DNA from: Stappia sp. BW2
Lineage (GTDB): Bacteria; Pseudomonadota; Alphaproteobacteria; Rhizobiales; Stappiaceae
Direction of reading: 5' to 3'
Length of the DNA stretch: 64,000 nucleotides
Assembly: GCF_008107695.1 (NCBI RefSeq)
Contig: NZ_VIRG01000049.1
Coordinates: forward strand, 1-64,000
Position 1 is the stretch's first letter, and the number at the start of each line of letters is the position of its first letter. The notes below the pieces were generated by a model. The model did not search any database, had not been told where the DNA came from, and was given only the letters and a program-made list of their open reading frames with translations. This document shows, in pieces, positions 53,801 to 61,788 of this stretch. A program made the position numbers and the translations under genes.

Positions 53801-54168
53801 GCTGACACTTCGGGTGAGATAAGATGGCTGGTGAGGTTAGTTGGGCTCGATTTCCCCTCAATAGCCTGCCGATAGAGAACACGGGCGTGGTGAGCTGACC
53901 CCGCAACAAACGCAGCAGATTTTCTATTTTCGCGACCGCGAACGGTGGCAACGAGCGCTTCCTGTGTTGCAGCTAGCCGACCAAGGTAGTCAATGTTCGA
54001 CTGAAGCTCCTTGAGATCAGGCTCTGCGTCACCGATTTCATTCAAGCGAATTCTAGCAGCCACGATTTGTGCATAGGTTTCAGTCAGGCGCTTTGGAACA
54101 TCCGCTTTATCTAGTCCCTCCAATTCCGGCGCGTCGGACATCAATTGGATCGTAACTGGATCAAACAT
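50830..54168 (-). CDS. hamB: Hachiman helicase HamB
   Basis: 1112 residues from the ATG at 54168, which overlaps the hamA stop by 8 bp (ATGTTTGA); the longer frame to 54291 runs inside hamA. Superfamily 2 motifs: Walker A SFPTGAGKSTLSELK (near 323), DEAH-type box VVFDECHLLHP (near 421), motif III FLSAMMQNTSEI (SAM in place of SAT, near 461), TSTLSQGMNLP and motif VI LNAAGRAGRAGDR (near 751). A long N-terminal helical region (1-310) and C-terminal region (800-1112) fit HamB. In Hachiman it senses damaged or single-stranded DNA and releases HamA. Confidence 0.88.
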   Translation of the reverse strand: MFDPVTIQLMSDAPELEGLDKADVPKRLTETYAQIVAARIRLNEIGDAEPDLKELQSNIDYLGRLAATQEALVATVRGRENRKSAAFVAGSAHHARVLYRQAIEGKSSPTNLTSHLISPEVSAALLFLAAEATADAAEMTKRFIMPQEGQIEIALLQSISSLCLGDLSAVLEITPPYRALAELDFSENAAARVLYFNLFECVRAIATQILQVDTSGSIEESPAIQIERVIDLCSEQIDIGLEAPLRRQSSVLSGPLHLASLLSCAHRDLVSSALLNVNAPGGIEPNKWNELLSRIAKDRPFLWPNHRKAVDEGYLEAGVSSAISFPTGAGKSTLSELKIATALIRNKQVIFLAPTLALVDQTSRALEASFPDQEIFREQALDFSFDADLQSLEPISVLTPERCLALLNFRPELFSEVGLVVFDECHLLHPREKDKSRRSVDAMLCILNLRNLAPETDFLFLSAMMQNTSEIAAWLGDLTGRKCIPLDLLWKPTRQVRGCVVYGQNEITSLRATLKVARAGSETKGVPAAIQRQMVAEPFGFFCLHQTWQSTNRGDYSLIPILEETITLGTGKILPDEFVDNPDLAENKDYRWYLTPNGLQVSADLAEASAKKGLKTIVFVQTIPNSISTDKSVSKRLKADTLSLTKDEQQLLSLVEEEVGGAVHTYLHITKDDDHPANSSVCHHGHLLPLERRLHESIFKRPDGVNVMIATSTLSQGMNLPSDIVLIGGDSRFDLEAEKMEQLEAHELLNAAGRAGRAGDRSHGFVLVVPSKVVHFNNETSTIHQYWTELQGIFSQSDQCVVIEDPLMPILDHIHAHSAADTPMSEYLLGRLQFSVNPAFEETEGVGVLLNRSLAAFQARKRDEDQWTSERINSLRSAREDREREENWKEQLAASAGIPVGIVSQLAEKLNVDLRFEASTSDWFEWISDWLTDNPQHLLNLVRSETLENFMGTQFKRTSSLDRRAELAVQKLRPLLSLWVKGAPLSELEIKYGTPPHLVKTCEKAREFVLRIVPELAYIYGLPNLVFKAMKVAQGGDTSSPIGMETLGICVRQGYDMVEKLALEIKRDGQTIRRTIHREFMEIQEFVAPMTPTDSLRSTIGRVEVAIAIKDM

Positions 54169-54973
54169 TTGCTCTAACCTTTTCGATCTCATCTTTTGCC
54201 AATTCAGCGAGATCATCGAGCCACTTGCGTAAGTCTTTGATGTGAATTGTCTCGGCTCGTCGGCGATCAAAGCTTCCCTTGACCGCATCATCGTAACCCT
54301 TGAACAAGCGCTTCCTACCGGCTTCAGTCGAGTGAGTATCTCCGACAGTGATGCTCACTCGGTAGCCACGTGTTTCATGCCAGATGATGTTTTCAATAGC
54401 TTCATCAACATCAATGTCGGCTACTGTTTGTAGAAGCGAAGCCACTTTGTCAGTTAGAAGAGGTTGTCTGTTACCCATCTCGATGTCGCGAAACTCATCC
54501 CAAACCGCTACGCCTTTCCCTTTTGAATCTTTTTTTGTGGCGATGAATGTTCTAGGATCTTGTGTCGCCTTGTCTTCGAAAATCACGACGGATTGTACTG
54601 CTCCATGATCGTGATCGACCACGAGCTTTAGGCCATCAAACCCCTTTGCAGCATGTTGCATGTGAGGTGAGTCATAGATGCCATGAGGGTCTTGTTTTAA
54701 TGCGGCAATGTACGAGATGGTTTGGAAAAGCCACCCGTCTCGGTGGCTAGGATCGGCACCCTCAATAGTCAACAGGTCAATCGCTCCATCGACGCTGCTG
54801 ATAGCTGAAGTAGGTAGAGGAACAGGTGCGTTTTCCAGAATCTTCTTTATGTGTCGCGAGTAACCTAAAGCCACTCGGGCCACTTGTTCAGCTAAAACCT
54901 GCTTGTCCTCAATCGTCCAAGTTGCGCCACTGCACAAGCTGCCGATGGTAAATGGCGTTACTGAAATGGTCAT
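54161..54973 (-). CDS. hamA: Hachiman nuclease HamA (DUF1837)
   Basis: 270 residues. DGWLFQTISYIAAL (about 79-92), GFDGLKLVVDH (D113) and VVIFEDKATQDP (E133-D134-K135) give a D...E-x-K nuclease core, followed by VWDEFRDIE; this is the DUF1837/HamA pattern. HamA is an effector that degrades DNA nonspecifically when HamB is triggered, causing abortive infection. The gene pair and overlap are as in known Hachiman systems. Codon use and lower GC than the sugar loci suggest horizontal origin. Confidence 0.87.
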   Translation of the reverse strand: MTISVTPFTIGSLCSGATWTIEDKQVLAEQVARVALGYSRHIKKILENAPVPLPTSAISSVDGAIDLLTIEGADPSHRDGWLFQTISYIAALKQDPHGIYDSPHMQHAAKGFDGLKLVVDHDHGAVQSVVIFEDKATQDPRTFIATKKDSKGKGVAVWDEFRDIEMGNRQPLLTDKVASLLQTVADIDVDEAIENIIWHETRGYRVSITVGDTHSTEAGRKRLFKGYDDAVKGSFDRRRAETIHIKDLRKWLDDLAELAKDEIEKVRANV

Positions 54974-55364
54974 TTGATATGTTTTTCAACTGACTGGCGA
55001 CATGTAAAGGTAAAATTGAGGGCTCGACTGCACAACTCGAAAAACAACTTTTTGTTGTGAGGGTGCTAAGGGCCAAGGTCGGAAAGGTCCGCTGAGCCGA
55101 TACTCGCCGCATTGGAAATGCTGCACGGGGCATGAATGTCCGCTTCGACGGCCCCCAACCCAGCCTCCCGAATTACTGACGAACGGCAGCGCCGGGCCGA
55201 AAGCGTCGACCAGGCATCCGACAACACCTGGATTAAGACGCCGCGCCGCCGAATGACCGCTTCGAGCCCAGAATCACGAATGCTGCACTGTGCGTGAAAG
55301 TCCGCATTTGAGCATCCAATTTCATGCCAAGCCAACCAACGAATTTCTCGGCAATTTTTGGCAA
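54974..55364. other. Intergenic region with degenerate copy of the dispersed repeat
   Basis: No gene was recognised. The first 70 bp should carry the hamA promoter. About 55065-55310 is a diverged relative of the dispersed repeat (ATGACCGCTTCGAGCCCAGA and the GTCCGC-containing ends). Confidence 0.45.
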
Positions 55365-55865
55365 CTAAAACCGTTTCTTATCAATTATCTCAGATTCTAT
55401 TTCGTCTTCGCTACGAAAATAGAGGCGAAAAGCCTCCGGATGTGGCTTTGATGGCTCCGGCTCCGGAGCGTTGTCGATTACATATTGGATCACGAGGCCA
55501 ATATCATTGGATAGTATAGGTATTGCCTCTTTGAATGATGGATATGAGGCTACTAGCCCGTAGCTTGTTATTACCGCAGCACCGATCATCTTGAATCGGG
55601 CAACAATGCTACCTTCGAAAACGCCCTCTAATTCGAGCGTCAGTGTTTCAAGCGAAACTTCGTATCCCGATGTCGCGAAGCCGGTATCGCTGCCGATAAC
55701 TGTAGTGAGGCGCTCGTTGACCAGTGCCGCTACTTCCATTGCGACAAGCTCGGCAAAGTATTCGCCGATTTCTTCCAGTGAGACACCTTTGAAGACAATC
55801 TCGGCGCGCCCCAGAGTGATAACCTCCGGCTCAGGTTGCGGCTCGTACATTTCAACCATTGCCAT
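55365..55865 (-). CDS. Uncharacterised acidic protein, 166 residues
   Basis: Starts at the ATG at 55865, 9 bp after GAGAGG (the GTG at 55874 is an alternative). MAMVEMYEPQPEPEVITLGR is followed by a mixed alpha/beta region (IVFKGVSLEEIGEYFAELVA; LTLELEGVFEGSIVARFKMI), one weakly hydrophobic stretch (IGAAVITSYGLVASY) and an acidic/basic tail (RSEDEIESEIIDKKRF). No family was recognised. It lies on the same strand as hamA-hamB but is separated by a repeat, so a functional link is speculative. Confidence 0.6.
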   Translation of the reverse strand: MAMVEMYEPQPEPEVITLGRAEIVFKGVSLEEIGEYFAELVAMEVAALVNERLTTVIGSDTGFATSGYEVSLETLTLELEGVFEGSIVARFKMIGAAVITSYGLVASYPSFKEAIPILSNDIGLVIQYVIDNAPEPEPSKPHPEAFRLYFRSEDEIESEIIDKKRF

Positions 55866-56263
55866 GTAGTGCACCTCTCACTTTACAGCCTCAAACAACA
55901 CGTTCACACAACATGTACCATTTTGAAAGCTGCCGTTGGTGCAGACGCCGCGAAAGCTGACTTTTGTCCCGCATTGCCGGCGTCTGGCGGCCACCCGTCA
56001 TCGCAGATGCAACAAATGGCGGCTTCGACGGGTTGCATCGCAGCGCCATTTCGGCAGGTGGATGTCGGCTCCGGGCCGGAAGCGACGCCAGCGAAATCGA
56101 TCGGATACGGCATGCCTGCCGCATGGCCGCTTCGAGCCCAAACTGCGTGATGCTGCATGGCGGACGAACGTCCGCTAACAGCGATAGTCCGATGGCTGCA
56201 CCTTGCGGCAGCGTCAGTCACGACCCACCTACTATCCAAGTTTTCGTGGGCCGGAGAATTAAT
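55866..56263. other. Intergenic region holding repeat copy A
   Basis: No gene. Most of it is the best full-length copy of the dispersed repeat (about 55945-56180). The open frame running into the metallopeptidase from 55964 is repeat sequence, not coding. Confidence 0.5.
55945..56180 (+). repeat. Dispersed repeat copy A (full length)
   Basis: Shares GCATTGCCGGCGTCTGGCGG, CCACCCGTCATCGCAGATGC, GGCTTCGACGGGTTGCATCG, CTCCGGGCCGGAAGCGACGC and CGCTTCGAGCCCAAACTGCG with the other copies. It ends in a short palindrome GCGGACG-AA-CGTCCGC (56160-56175). Confidence 0.75.
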
Positions 56264-56830
56264 TTGTTAAAGAAGTTCGCTTTGTTATTCGGGTTGCTCG
56301 CCCTTGCTGTCATTGTCGGCGCTATAGCCCTCTATAAACCGGTCAGGATCTTCGCGCCTCAATTCTTCGGTCTCACCTGCGTCTCGGAGAAGCTTTGTAT
56401 TGATGATGTTGGTCGCCTGGAGGAGGCAACGGAATTGCTGGAAGATGCTCGAAGGTTTGTTTCAGATGAGCTAGGTTCGTTGAAAGCCGAACTAAAGGTC
56501 TTGTTTTGTGGCACACGCCAGTGCTTCGCAAATTTTGCCGACCCTGCTGTTGCTGCCCAGTATTATTGGGGCGCACGCACGTTATTGATCGGCGACCGCG
56601 CGACCCCCTATATCATTCGCCATGAATTGATCCATCATTGGCAAAACGAGAATTTTGGAGGCCCCAACGAGGCGCTACGCTTACCCATGTGGTTTTTGGA
56701 GGGGATGGCTTATTCGCTAAGCAATGATCCTCGTGAAGTGATCCCAAATGCCGAGGCGAATGGGCAGCGAACGCGTTTTTTGGAATGGCAACGCACAGGA
56801 GGCGACTGGCGGACCCCACCGAGGCAGTAA
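56264..56830 (+). CDS. Membrane-anchored HExxH metallopeptidase-like protein
   Basis: 188 residues from a TTG at 56264, 7 bp after GGAGA. One N-terminal membrane helix (FALLFGLLALAVIVGAIALY) precedes a periplasmic part with IIRHELIHHWQNENFG (H120-E121-L-I-H124) and MWFLEGMAYSLS (E146). HExxH plus a Glu 21 residues later in W-x-x-E-G-x-A is the gluzincin zinc site. The substrate is unknown. It is shorter than typical secreted peptidases and could be a small membrane protease or an inactive relative. Confidence 0.7.
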   Translation: MLKKFALLFGLLALAVIVGAIALYKPVRIFAPQFFGLTCVSEKLCIDDVGRLEEATELLEDARRFVSDELGSLKAELKVLFCGTRQCFANFADPAVAAQYYWGARTLLIGDRATPYIIRHELIHHWQNENFGGPNEALRLPMWFLEGMAYSLSNDPREVIPNAEANGQRTRFLEWQRTGGDWRTPPRQ

Positions 56831-56849
56831 GTTGTCATTCATACCTAGG

Positions 56850-56977
56850 CATGAAAGGTTGCTTTGCCCGCATTGCCGGCATCTGGCGGCCACCCGTCTT
56901 CGCAGATGCAATGAATGGCGGCTTCGGCGGATTGCACTGCAGCAGCATAACAGCGGGTGAATGTCGGTTCAGGGCCG
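56850..56977 (+). repeat. Dispersed repeat copy B (3'-truncated)
   Basis: CGCATTGCCGGCATCTGGCG, GCCACCCGTCTTCGCAGATG, AATGGCGGCTTCGGCGGATT and GCGGGTGAATGTCGG match copy A. It breaks off after CAGGGCCG at the 3' end of the DUF6880 gene. Confidence 0.7.
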
Positions 56978-56987
56978 TTCTCACTCG

Positions 56988-58448
56988 TCACCACTGACCC
57001 AAACGGGGCCTCGATTGCGATGTAGGTGGTTTGTTGTCCCCGACCCGCGTCCAGAACCCTGATTTGCGCGGGTGGGCTTTCTTGAGCCCGGCGAGATAAT
57101 TCGCGTGGTCGATCATTCCGCTGGGGCGAGCACTATCTGCGTCTTCGGCCAGAAGGGCTAGTTTTTCCAGATACTTCGCACCATGCGAATAAGCCTTGGA
57201 GCGCGCGCGGCCCAGGATATCATCTAGGAGTGCGCGGTATAGGATCGTCGCGGCCAGCGGGTAGTCGTGCTCCAGAATTGCTGCGACTTTCGGCAGGATG
57301 TGCCAATCTCGGCCGTCCCAGCGGTGAGGATGCGTCACAATGAGTTTTGCGGCCAGGTCTATTCGGGGCCAGTCGAGAAAGAATTGCAGCGCAATCTCGG
57401 GGAGCGCCTTTTCAAATGCCAGAGCATGGGCGCGTTCCTCGGCCTCGATATCCTCGAAATCAGGCAGGTGTTTGAGGTAGTCACGCAGGATGTCGGCGGA
57501 CAGCACCGCCTCGAAACAGCGCCAGCGCAAGGCCTGAGCGGCAGGCTTGTCGTCAAGAGTTTCAAGGATTCGCGCCTCCAGACTGACCCGCCCTGGCGAC
57601 ATGTCGCCGTCAGCCTCGCTGTGTCCGCGCTGACCCGGTTTGCGCGCCCAGTCAAGCGCCTCAGCGGCACGACCGGCCTCCAGCAGTTGCACAGCGATCC
57701 CCAGTGTGTCCTGCATGTGCGGTCGCTTTTTCGCCTCCAGTGCAATGAGCAGGTCAAGATCGCCCCGCGCTGCGGCGATGCTCTGACGCATCGCGGTCCA
57801 TTGTGAGGTCATGGAGTAGAACCAGCCATCCGATTTCCGCGCCGTTTCCTCGGCCTGCCGTTCAGCGATGGCGTGTTTCAGATCGTCATCCCAGCGGGCC
57901 AGAGTGTCTTGCGGCAGATGCGGCGCCAGGGTTGCAGTCAGATCAACCAGATAGCCATGTGTGCTTTCGCCAAGAGTGCTCATGATCCTTTCGGGCAGCA
58001 GGTCGGCCTCTGACGGCGCCAGGGTCTGCACAACTTCGCCGGTCGCTTCGATCGCCTGATAGTAAACATCCTGAATGCGGCCCGTGGAATCGTCGACACG
58101 ATCGAACACCTGTTCATGGGTGGCGATGAAGCGCAAAAGCCGGTCGATGGTAAGCGCCGGGGCGGCGGGACCAAGCTCTGACGTGATGGCATCGGTCAGA
58201 CTGCGCAGATCGTCGCAAAAGGCACGGGCCTTGTCCCATTCGATGAAACTCTTCGCCCGCTCCAGACCAGAAAGCCGTCGGTCAATCAGTTTGGCGATGC
58301 CCTCGGGGCCAGATTTTCCGGCCATAGCCGCCTTAACCTGCCGCCGGAAACCCGCGTTGCGTTCCGCCTCGCCCATCACCAGTTGCGCGAGTTTTTCGGA
58401 GCCGAGGTCTTTTAGTTTGTCAATGGAAAGGGCGGGTTTGCGTGTCAT
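56988..58448 (-). CDS. DUF6880-family protein
   Basis: 486 residues from the ATG at 58448 (MTRKPALSIDKLKDLGSEKL). An alpha-helical protein of repeated helical hairpins, for example LAQLVMGEAERNAGFRRQVKAAM, LDWARKPGQRGHSEADGDMS and LILDDILGRARSKAYSHGAKYL. It resembles DUF6880 proteins, which have a TPR-like helical layout and no known role. A longer frame extends to 58661 but overlaps the recombinase and lacks similarity. It sits inside the repeat-rich accessory region. Confidence 0.65.
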   Translation of the reverse strand: MTRKPALSIDKLKDLGSEKLAQLVMGEAERNAGFRRQVKAAMAGKSGPEGIAKLIDRRLSGLERAKSFIEWDKARAFCDDLRSLTDAITSELGPAAPALTIDRLLRFIATHEQVFDRVDDSTGRIQDVYYQAIEATGEVVQTLAPSEADLLPERIMSTLGESTHGYLVDLTATLAPHLPQDTLARWDDDLKHAIAERQAEETARKSDGWFYSMTSQWTAMRQSIAAARGDLDLLIALEAKKRPHMQDTLGIAVQLLEAGRAAEALDWARKPGQRGHSEADGDMSPGRVSLEARILETLDDKPAAQALRWRCFEAVLSADILRDYLKHLPDFEDIEAEERAHALAFEKALPEIALQFFLDWPRIDLAAKLIVTHPHRWDGRDWHILPKVAAILEHDYPLAATILYRALLDDILGRARSKAYSHGAKYLEKLALLAEDADSARPSGMIDHANYLAGLKKAHPRKSGFWTRVGDNKPPTSQSRPRLGQW

Positions 58449-58657
58449 GGACGGGTCCCGATTTGATAACATTCTGGCCATTAGTGACTTGGCGACATCG
58501 CAAGGGCAAGTACCAGGCATCTCGATTGCCTTGCAGCCGGTTCGTGAGAACCATGAGCAGGTTCCATCGACAAGCCCTGCCTTTTCGGATTTTGCCTCGG
58601 GCCGGCGGGTTTCGCACGATCGGCAGCTCAGGGCCGGTGTTGCCACCGGCCCTTTCG

Positions 58658-59290
58658 TCATATCTCTACGCCTTCAGAGATCGTTAGCGCGTCTTCGAGT
58701 TCCACGCCGAGGTATCGGACGGTGCTGTCCATCTTCGTGTGGCCGAGAAGAAGCTGAACCGCTCGCAGGTTGCCGGTCTTTTTGTAGATTTGGGCGACCT
58801 TCGTCCGTCTCATGGAATGCGTGCCATACGCGCTCGGTTCCAAGCCAATCGAGCGCACCCAGTCCTTCAAGAGACGAGCGTATTGCCGTGTCGATATATG
58901 CTCGCGGTCATGGAAACGTCCAGGCCAGAGGTACTCGTGACCGATCATCACCGGATTGCTGATCCACTCCATGAGGGTCTTTCGGGTGCCGTCGGTGATT
59001 TCGAACCGCACCGGTGATTTTGTCTTGCTCTGCAAGATCGAGGTCCGTTCCTTGACTGCGCCAGCCGAGAAGACGTCTGCGACTTTCAGCCGGACCAGAT
59101 CGCAGCCGCGCAGTTTGCTATCGACTGCCATATTGAATAACGCCAGATCACGGACAGCGCCGGCCAATTCGAGACGAACACGGATCGCCCAGACATGCTT
59201 TGGGAGCAGCGGCCTCTTCTGACCAATGATGCGCCCGTGGTTCCATGCCTTCTTGGCGGGCACCACCATCGGCAGGTTGAAAGCAGACAT
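58658..59290 (-). CDS. Small tyrosine recombinase/integrase
   Basis: 210 residues, essentially a catalytic domain. R61 lies in SKLRGCDLVRLKV, the box II His-x-x-Arg is H158-S-M-R161 (YGTHSMRRTKVAQ), H184 is in LLLGHTKMDS and the nucleophile is Y193 (TVRYLGVEL). The usual N-terminal core-binding domain is reduced to about 30 residues. Such short integrases are common in alphaproteobacterial accessory regions. It may have moved the flanking island; attachment sites were not identified. Confidence 0.82.
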   Translation of the reverse strand: MSAFNLPMVVPAKKAWNHGRIIGQKRPLLPKHVWAIRVRLELAGAVRDLALFNMAVDSKLRGCDLVRLKVADVFSAGAVKERTSILQSKTKSPVRFEITDGTRKTLMEWISNPVMIGHEYLWPGRFHDREHISTRQYARLLKDWVRSIGLEPSAYGTHSMRRTKVAQIYKKTGNLRAVQLLLGHTKMDSTVRYLGVELEDALTISEGVEI

Positions 59291-59605
59291 AGCGGTTCCT
59301 CCGAACCTCTCCTACCCACCGCAACACTCGCGACATTCGAGCAAGCAATGATATGTCCCTTCCTGGTGAGGCGAACAACGGCAGCTCCGAGCTCCAAGCG
59401 GCCTTGCGGCGGTGCGGCAGTCCTGCCGTATCCGATCGACTTCGACGGCGTCACTTTCGGCCCACTGCTGCCGTTCACCCGCTGATAGGGTACTGCGATG
59501 CAACTCGCCGAATCCGCCATTCATTGCATTTGCGAAGACGGGTGGCCGCCAGATGCCGGCAATGCGGACTTTGCTGCCATATCCCAAAGGTCCGCTTTGA
59601 GGATT
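59291..59605. other. Intergenic region with inverted repeat copy C
   Basis: No gene. Repeat copy C (minus orientation) fills about 59377-59580. The rest is the promoter side of the recombinase and the 3' flank of the exporter gene. Confidence 0.5.
59377..59580 (-). repeat. Dispersed repeat copy C (inverted)
   Basis: On the minus strand it reads GTCCGCATTGCCGGCATCTG, GCGGCCACCCGTCTTCGCAA, GTCGATCGGATACGGCAGGA and so on, in the same order as copy A but opposite orientation. It ends near GGAGCTCGGAGCTGCCG. Confidence 0.75.
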
Positions 59606-60553
59606 TCAGCTTGTTTCTCGAATTGTGGCTGGTTCCGGCTTTCGCTCAGCAACCAGTAATCCGGCCACCGTGATTAAAGCCATGCCTAGAAGGGTCAGCC
59701 CATCCGGCTTTTCTGCAAAGAATACGAAGCCCCAGATGACTGCGGAGACGAGGTAGGCATAGTCGAACGTTCCGATCATCTGCGGTGGCGCGATCTGATA
59801 GGCCCTCGCGACACCGAGGAAGAATGCGGCCGACAACGCCCCGAGGAACGCCATCAATCCCCAATCGGACCAGCCCATCGGGGTCCAGCTTCCCAGCAGA
59901 AAAGGATAGGATGCGACGGATGCCGGATCGAGACTGAGGGTCGCCAGCACGGTCGTTGCCACCAGGCCCGTAATGATGAACGATCCGTGCAAACCGAGCG
60001 CGAGATTCACGGCGTCGTCGTCCTGACACTTGGCACGCGTCAGAACCATTGCTGACGAATAGAAAGCCGCACCGATCAACGGCAGGACGATCATCCAGGT
60101 GAAGGCATCGGTTCCGGGACGAAGGATTGCGGCAACCCCCGAGAAGCCGACAAGAACCCCGAGCCACTGCCGCTTAGAGACGCGTTCGCCGAGCACCAAG
60201 GCAGATAGGAGCGCTGTCAGGATTGGGTTTGTGTAAACCGCCACCGCTGCGACCGACAGTTTCAGGATCGGGAGGGACGCGTAGAATGCCAGCCAGGTCA
60301 GGACGAGCAAAGCACTTCTGAGCAGAACCCATTGGTTCAGGATCGCACCGAATTGGACGTTTCTGAAGTATCCGAGTGCGACGAGGCACGGCACGGCGAA
60401 GAGGGACCGCGCGGCGAACACCTGCCAGACCGTCAGGTTCGAACTGACCAGCTTCACCACCGCATCGGCAAACGCCATCGCCGCCACGGAGGTGAGGATA
60501 ATCATGATCCCTTGAGCGATCTGATCGGGCCGCTTCTCACTGATTTTAGTCAC
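59606..60553 (-). CDS. EamA/DMT-superfamily exporter
   Basis: 315 residues with ten predicted membrane segments in two EamA halves (MIILTSVAAMAFADAVVKLV; LLVLTWLAFYASLPILKLSV; VVLPLIGAAFYSSAMVLTRA; LISAVIWGFVFFAEKPDGLT). It is likely an inner-membrane exporter of a small metabolite. It diverges from a LysR gene 101 bp away, which probably regulates it. The substrate is unknown. Confidence 0.85.
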   Translation of the reverse strand: MTKISEKRPDQIAQGIMIILTSVAAMAFADAVVKLVSSNLTVWQVFAARSLFAVPCLVALGYFRNVQFGAILNQWVLLRSALLVLTWLAFYASLPILKLSVAAVAVYTNPILTALLSALVLGERVSKRQWLGVLVGFSGVAAILRPGTDAFTWMIVLPLIGAAFYSSAMVLTRAKCQDDDAVNLALGLHGSFIITGLVATTVLATLSLDPASVASYPFLLGSWTPMGWSDWGLMAFLGALSAAFFLGVARAYQIAPPQMIGTFDYAYLVSAVIWGFVFFAEKPDGLTLLGMALITVAGLLVAERKPEPATIRETS

Positions 60554-60654
60554 ATCGGGTCTCGTTGTATGCGCCTGTCCTCTAAGGAATACTGCAATCC
60601 CTTGTGTTTGAGTATGGCTTGCGGATGAAAGCTATTGTTTGATAAATCTAAATA

Positions 60655-61566
60655 ATGGATCGGTTTACTATTCACGGGATCGACGTATTCCTGGCCATTG
60701 TGCGCGAAGGTTCGATGCGCGCAGCGGCGGAGAAGCTTGGCGTGGGTGCTCCTGCCGTCACCCTCCAGCTCAAGTCCCTGGAGGAACGTCTTGGGGTTGA
60801 TCTTCTGGTTCGCACGACACGGAGTCTCGAACTCACTGAGGCCGGTCAAATTCTCTTCGACAGCGCATCTCCGGCCATGCGGGATTTGGGCAGCGCCATC
60901 GAGAGAGCACAGCAGGCAGCCAAGTCCACCGTTCAGGTGCTGCGTTTATCCCTTTCGCGGGGCGCGTACCTAGTGGCGGTCGCGCCGATGCTGCCGAGCT
61001 TTCTCTCTGACCATCCTGAAGTCAGCCTCGAAATTTCCTGGAATGAAGAGCTGGTGGATATTCAGCGGAAAGGGTTTCACGCAGGCGTTCGGCTCGGTGA
61101 TGTGCTGTCTGCCGATATGGCCGCGATCCGTGCGTCGGCAGGCGTGCCATCAGCGTTCTTCGCATCTCCTTCTTATCTGAAGGCACACGAAACCCCGCAG
61201 AAGCCCCGCGACCTCCTTGACCATGCCTGTATTCGCCATCGTCACCCAACCTCTGGCCAGCTCAGAGAATGGTGGGTTTCCGAGGGCAAACAGACCAAAC
61301 GTATCGACCCGCCAGCCCGGCTAGTTTTCGATTCTGCGGCAGGTGTGATCCAGGCGGCGCGCGAGAGCCACGGTATCGGCTGGTCCATGCGTGCCACGAT
61401 GGAGGATCACCTCGAAACTGGTGAGTTGGAACTGGTGCTAGACGGCTACGCGACCGAGCTGCCCCCATTTTACCTGTATTTCCCCGAGCAAAACGCGGAC
61501 CAGGAACCACTCAGGTCGTTCATTTCCGCGGTGAACCGACACTTGGCCACCGATACGAAGAGCTGA
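60655..61566 (+). CDS. LysR-family transcriptional regulator
   Basis: 303 residues. The N-terminal winged HTH is IDVFLAIVREGSMRAAAEKLGVGAPAVTLQLKSLEERLGVDLLVR, with RSLELTEAGQ completing the DNA-binding domain. The effector domain (LRLSLSRGAYLVAVAPMLPSFLSDHPEV to PFYLYFPEQNADQEPLRSFI) is of the CrgA-like type. Its divergent position suggests control of the EamA exporter. Confidence 0.88.
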   Translation: MDRFTIHGIDVFLAIVREGSMRAAAEKLGVGAPAVTLQLKSLEERLGVDLLVRTTRSLELTEAGQILFDSASPAMRDLGSAIERAQQAAKSTVQVLRLSLSRGAYLVAVAPMLPSFLSDHPEVSLEISWNEELVDIQRKGFHAGVRLGDVLSADMAAIRASAGVPSAFFASPSYLKAHETPQKPRDLLDHACIRHRHPTSGQLREWWVSEGKQTKRIDPPARLVFDSAAGVIQAARESHGIGWSMRATMEDHLETGELELVLDGYATELPPFYLYFPEQNADQEPLRSFISAVNRHLATDTKS

Positions 61567-61608
61567 CGTGCGCTGCATCCTGACCAATGAGCAGGTTGGG
61601 CTCCTTTC

Positions 61609-61735
61609 TGCCATTCGCCGCAAATGGCCCAAATGGCAGCTCCGGGCCGGAAGCGACGTCAGCGAAGTCGTTGGGATACGGCAGGCCTGCGGCGGCGCCG
61701 CATGGCTGCTTCGAGCCCATGGCTGCTATTGGCTT
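61609..61735 (+). repeat. Dispersed repeat copy D (3' half)
   Basis: GCTCCGGGCCGGAAGCGACG, GCGAAGTCGTTGGGATACGG, CAGGCCTGC and CGCATGGCTGCTTCGAGCCC correspond to the second half of copy A. It lies between the LysR gene and the ATP-grasp gene. Confidence 0.65.
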
Positions 61736-61788
61736 TTCGGCGCTTATGTGTTCTCAAGCTGGATATTGGGAAAAAGGCGAGATGCAGG

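Noticed and set aside
55964..56263. N-terminal coding extension of the metallopeptidase
   Set aside because: This sequence belongs to the dispersed repeat and is shared with non-coding sites, so translation from 55964 is not credible.
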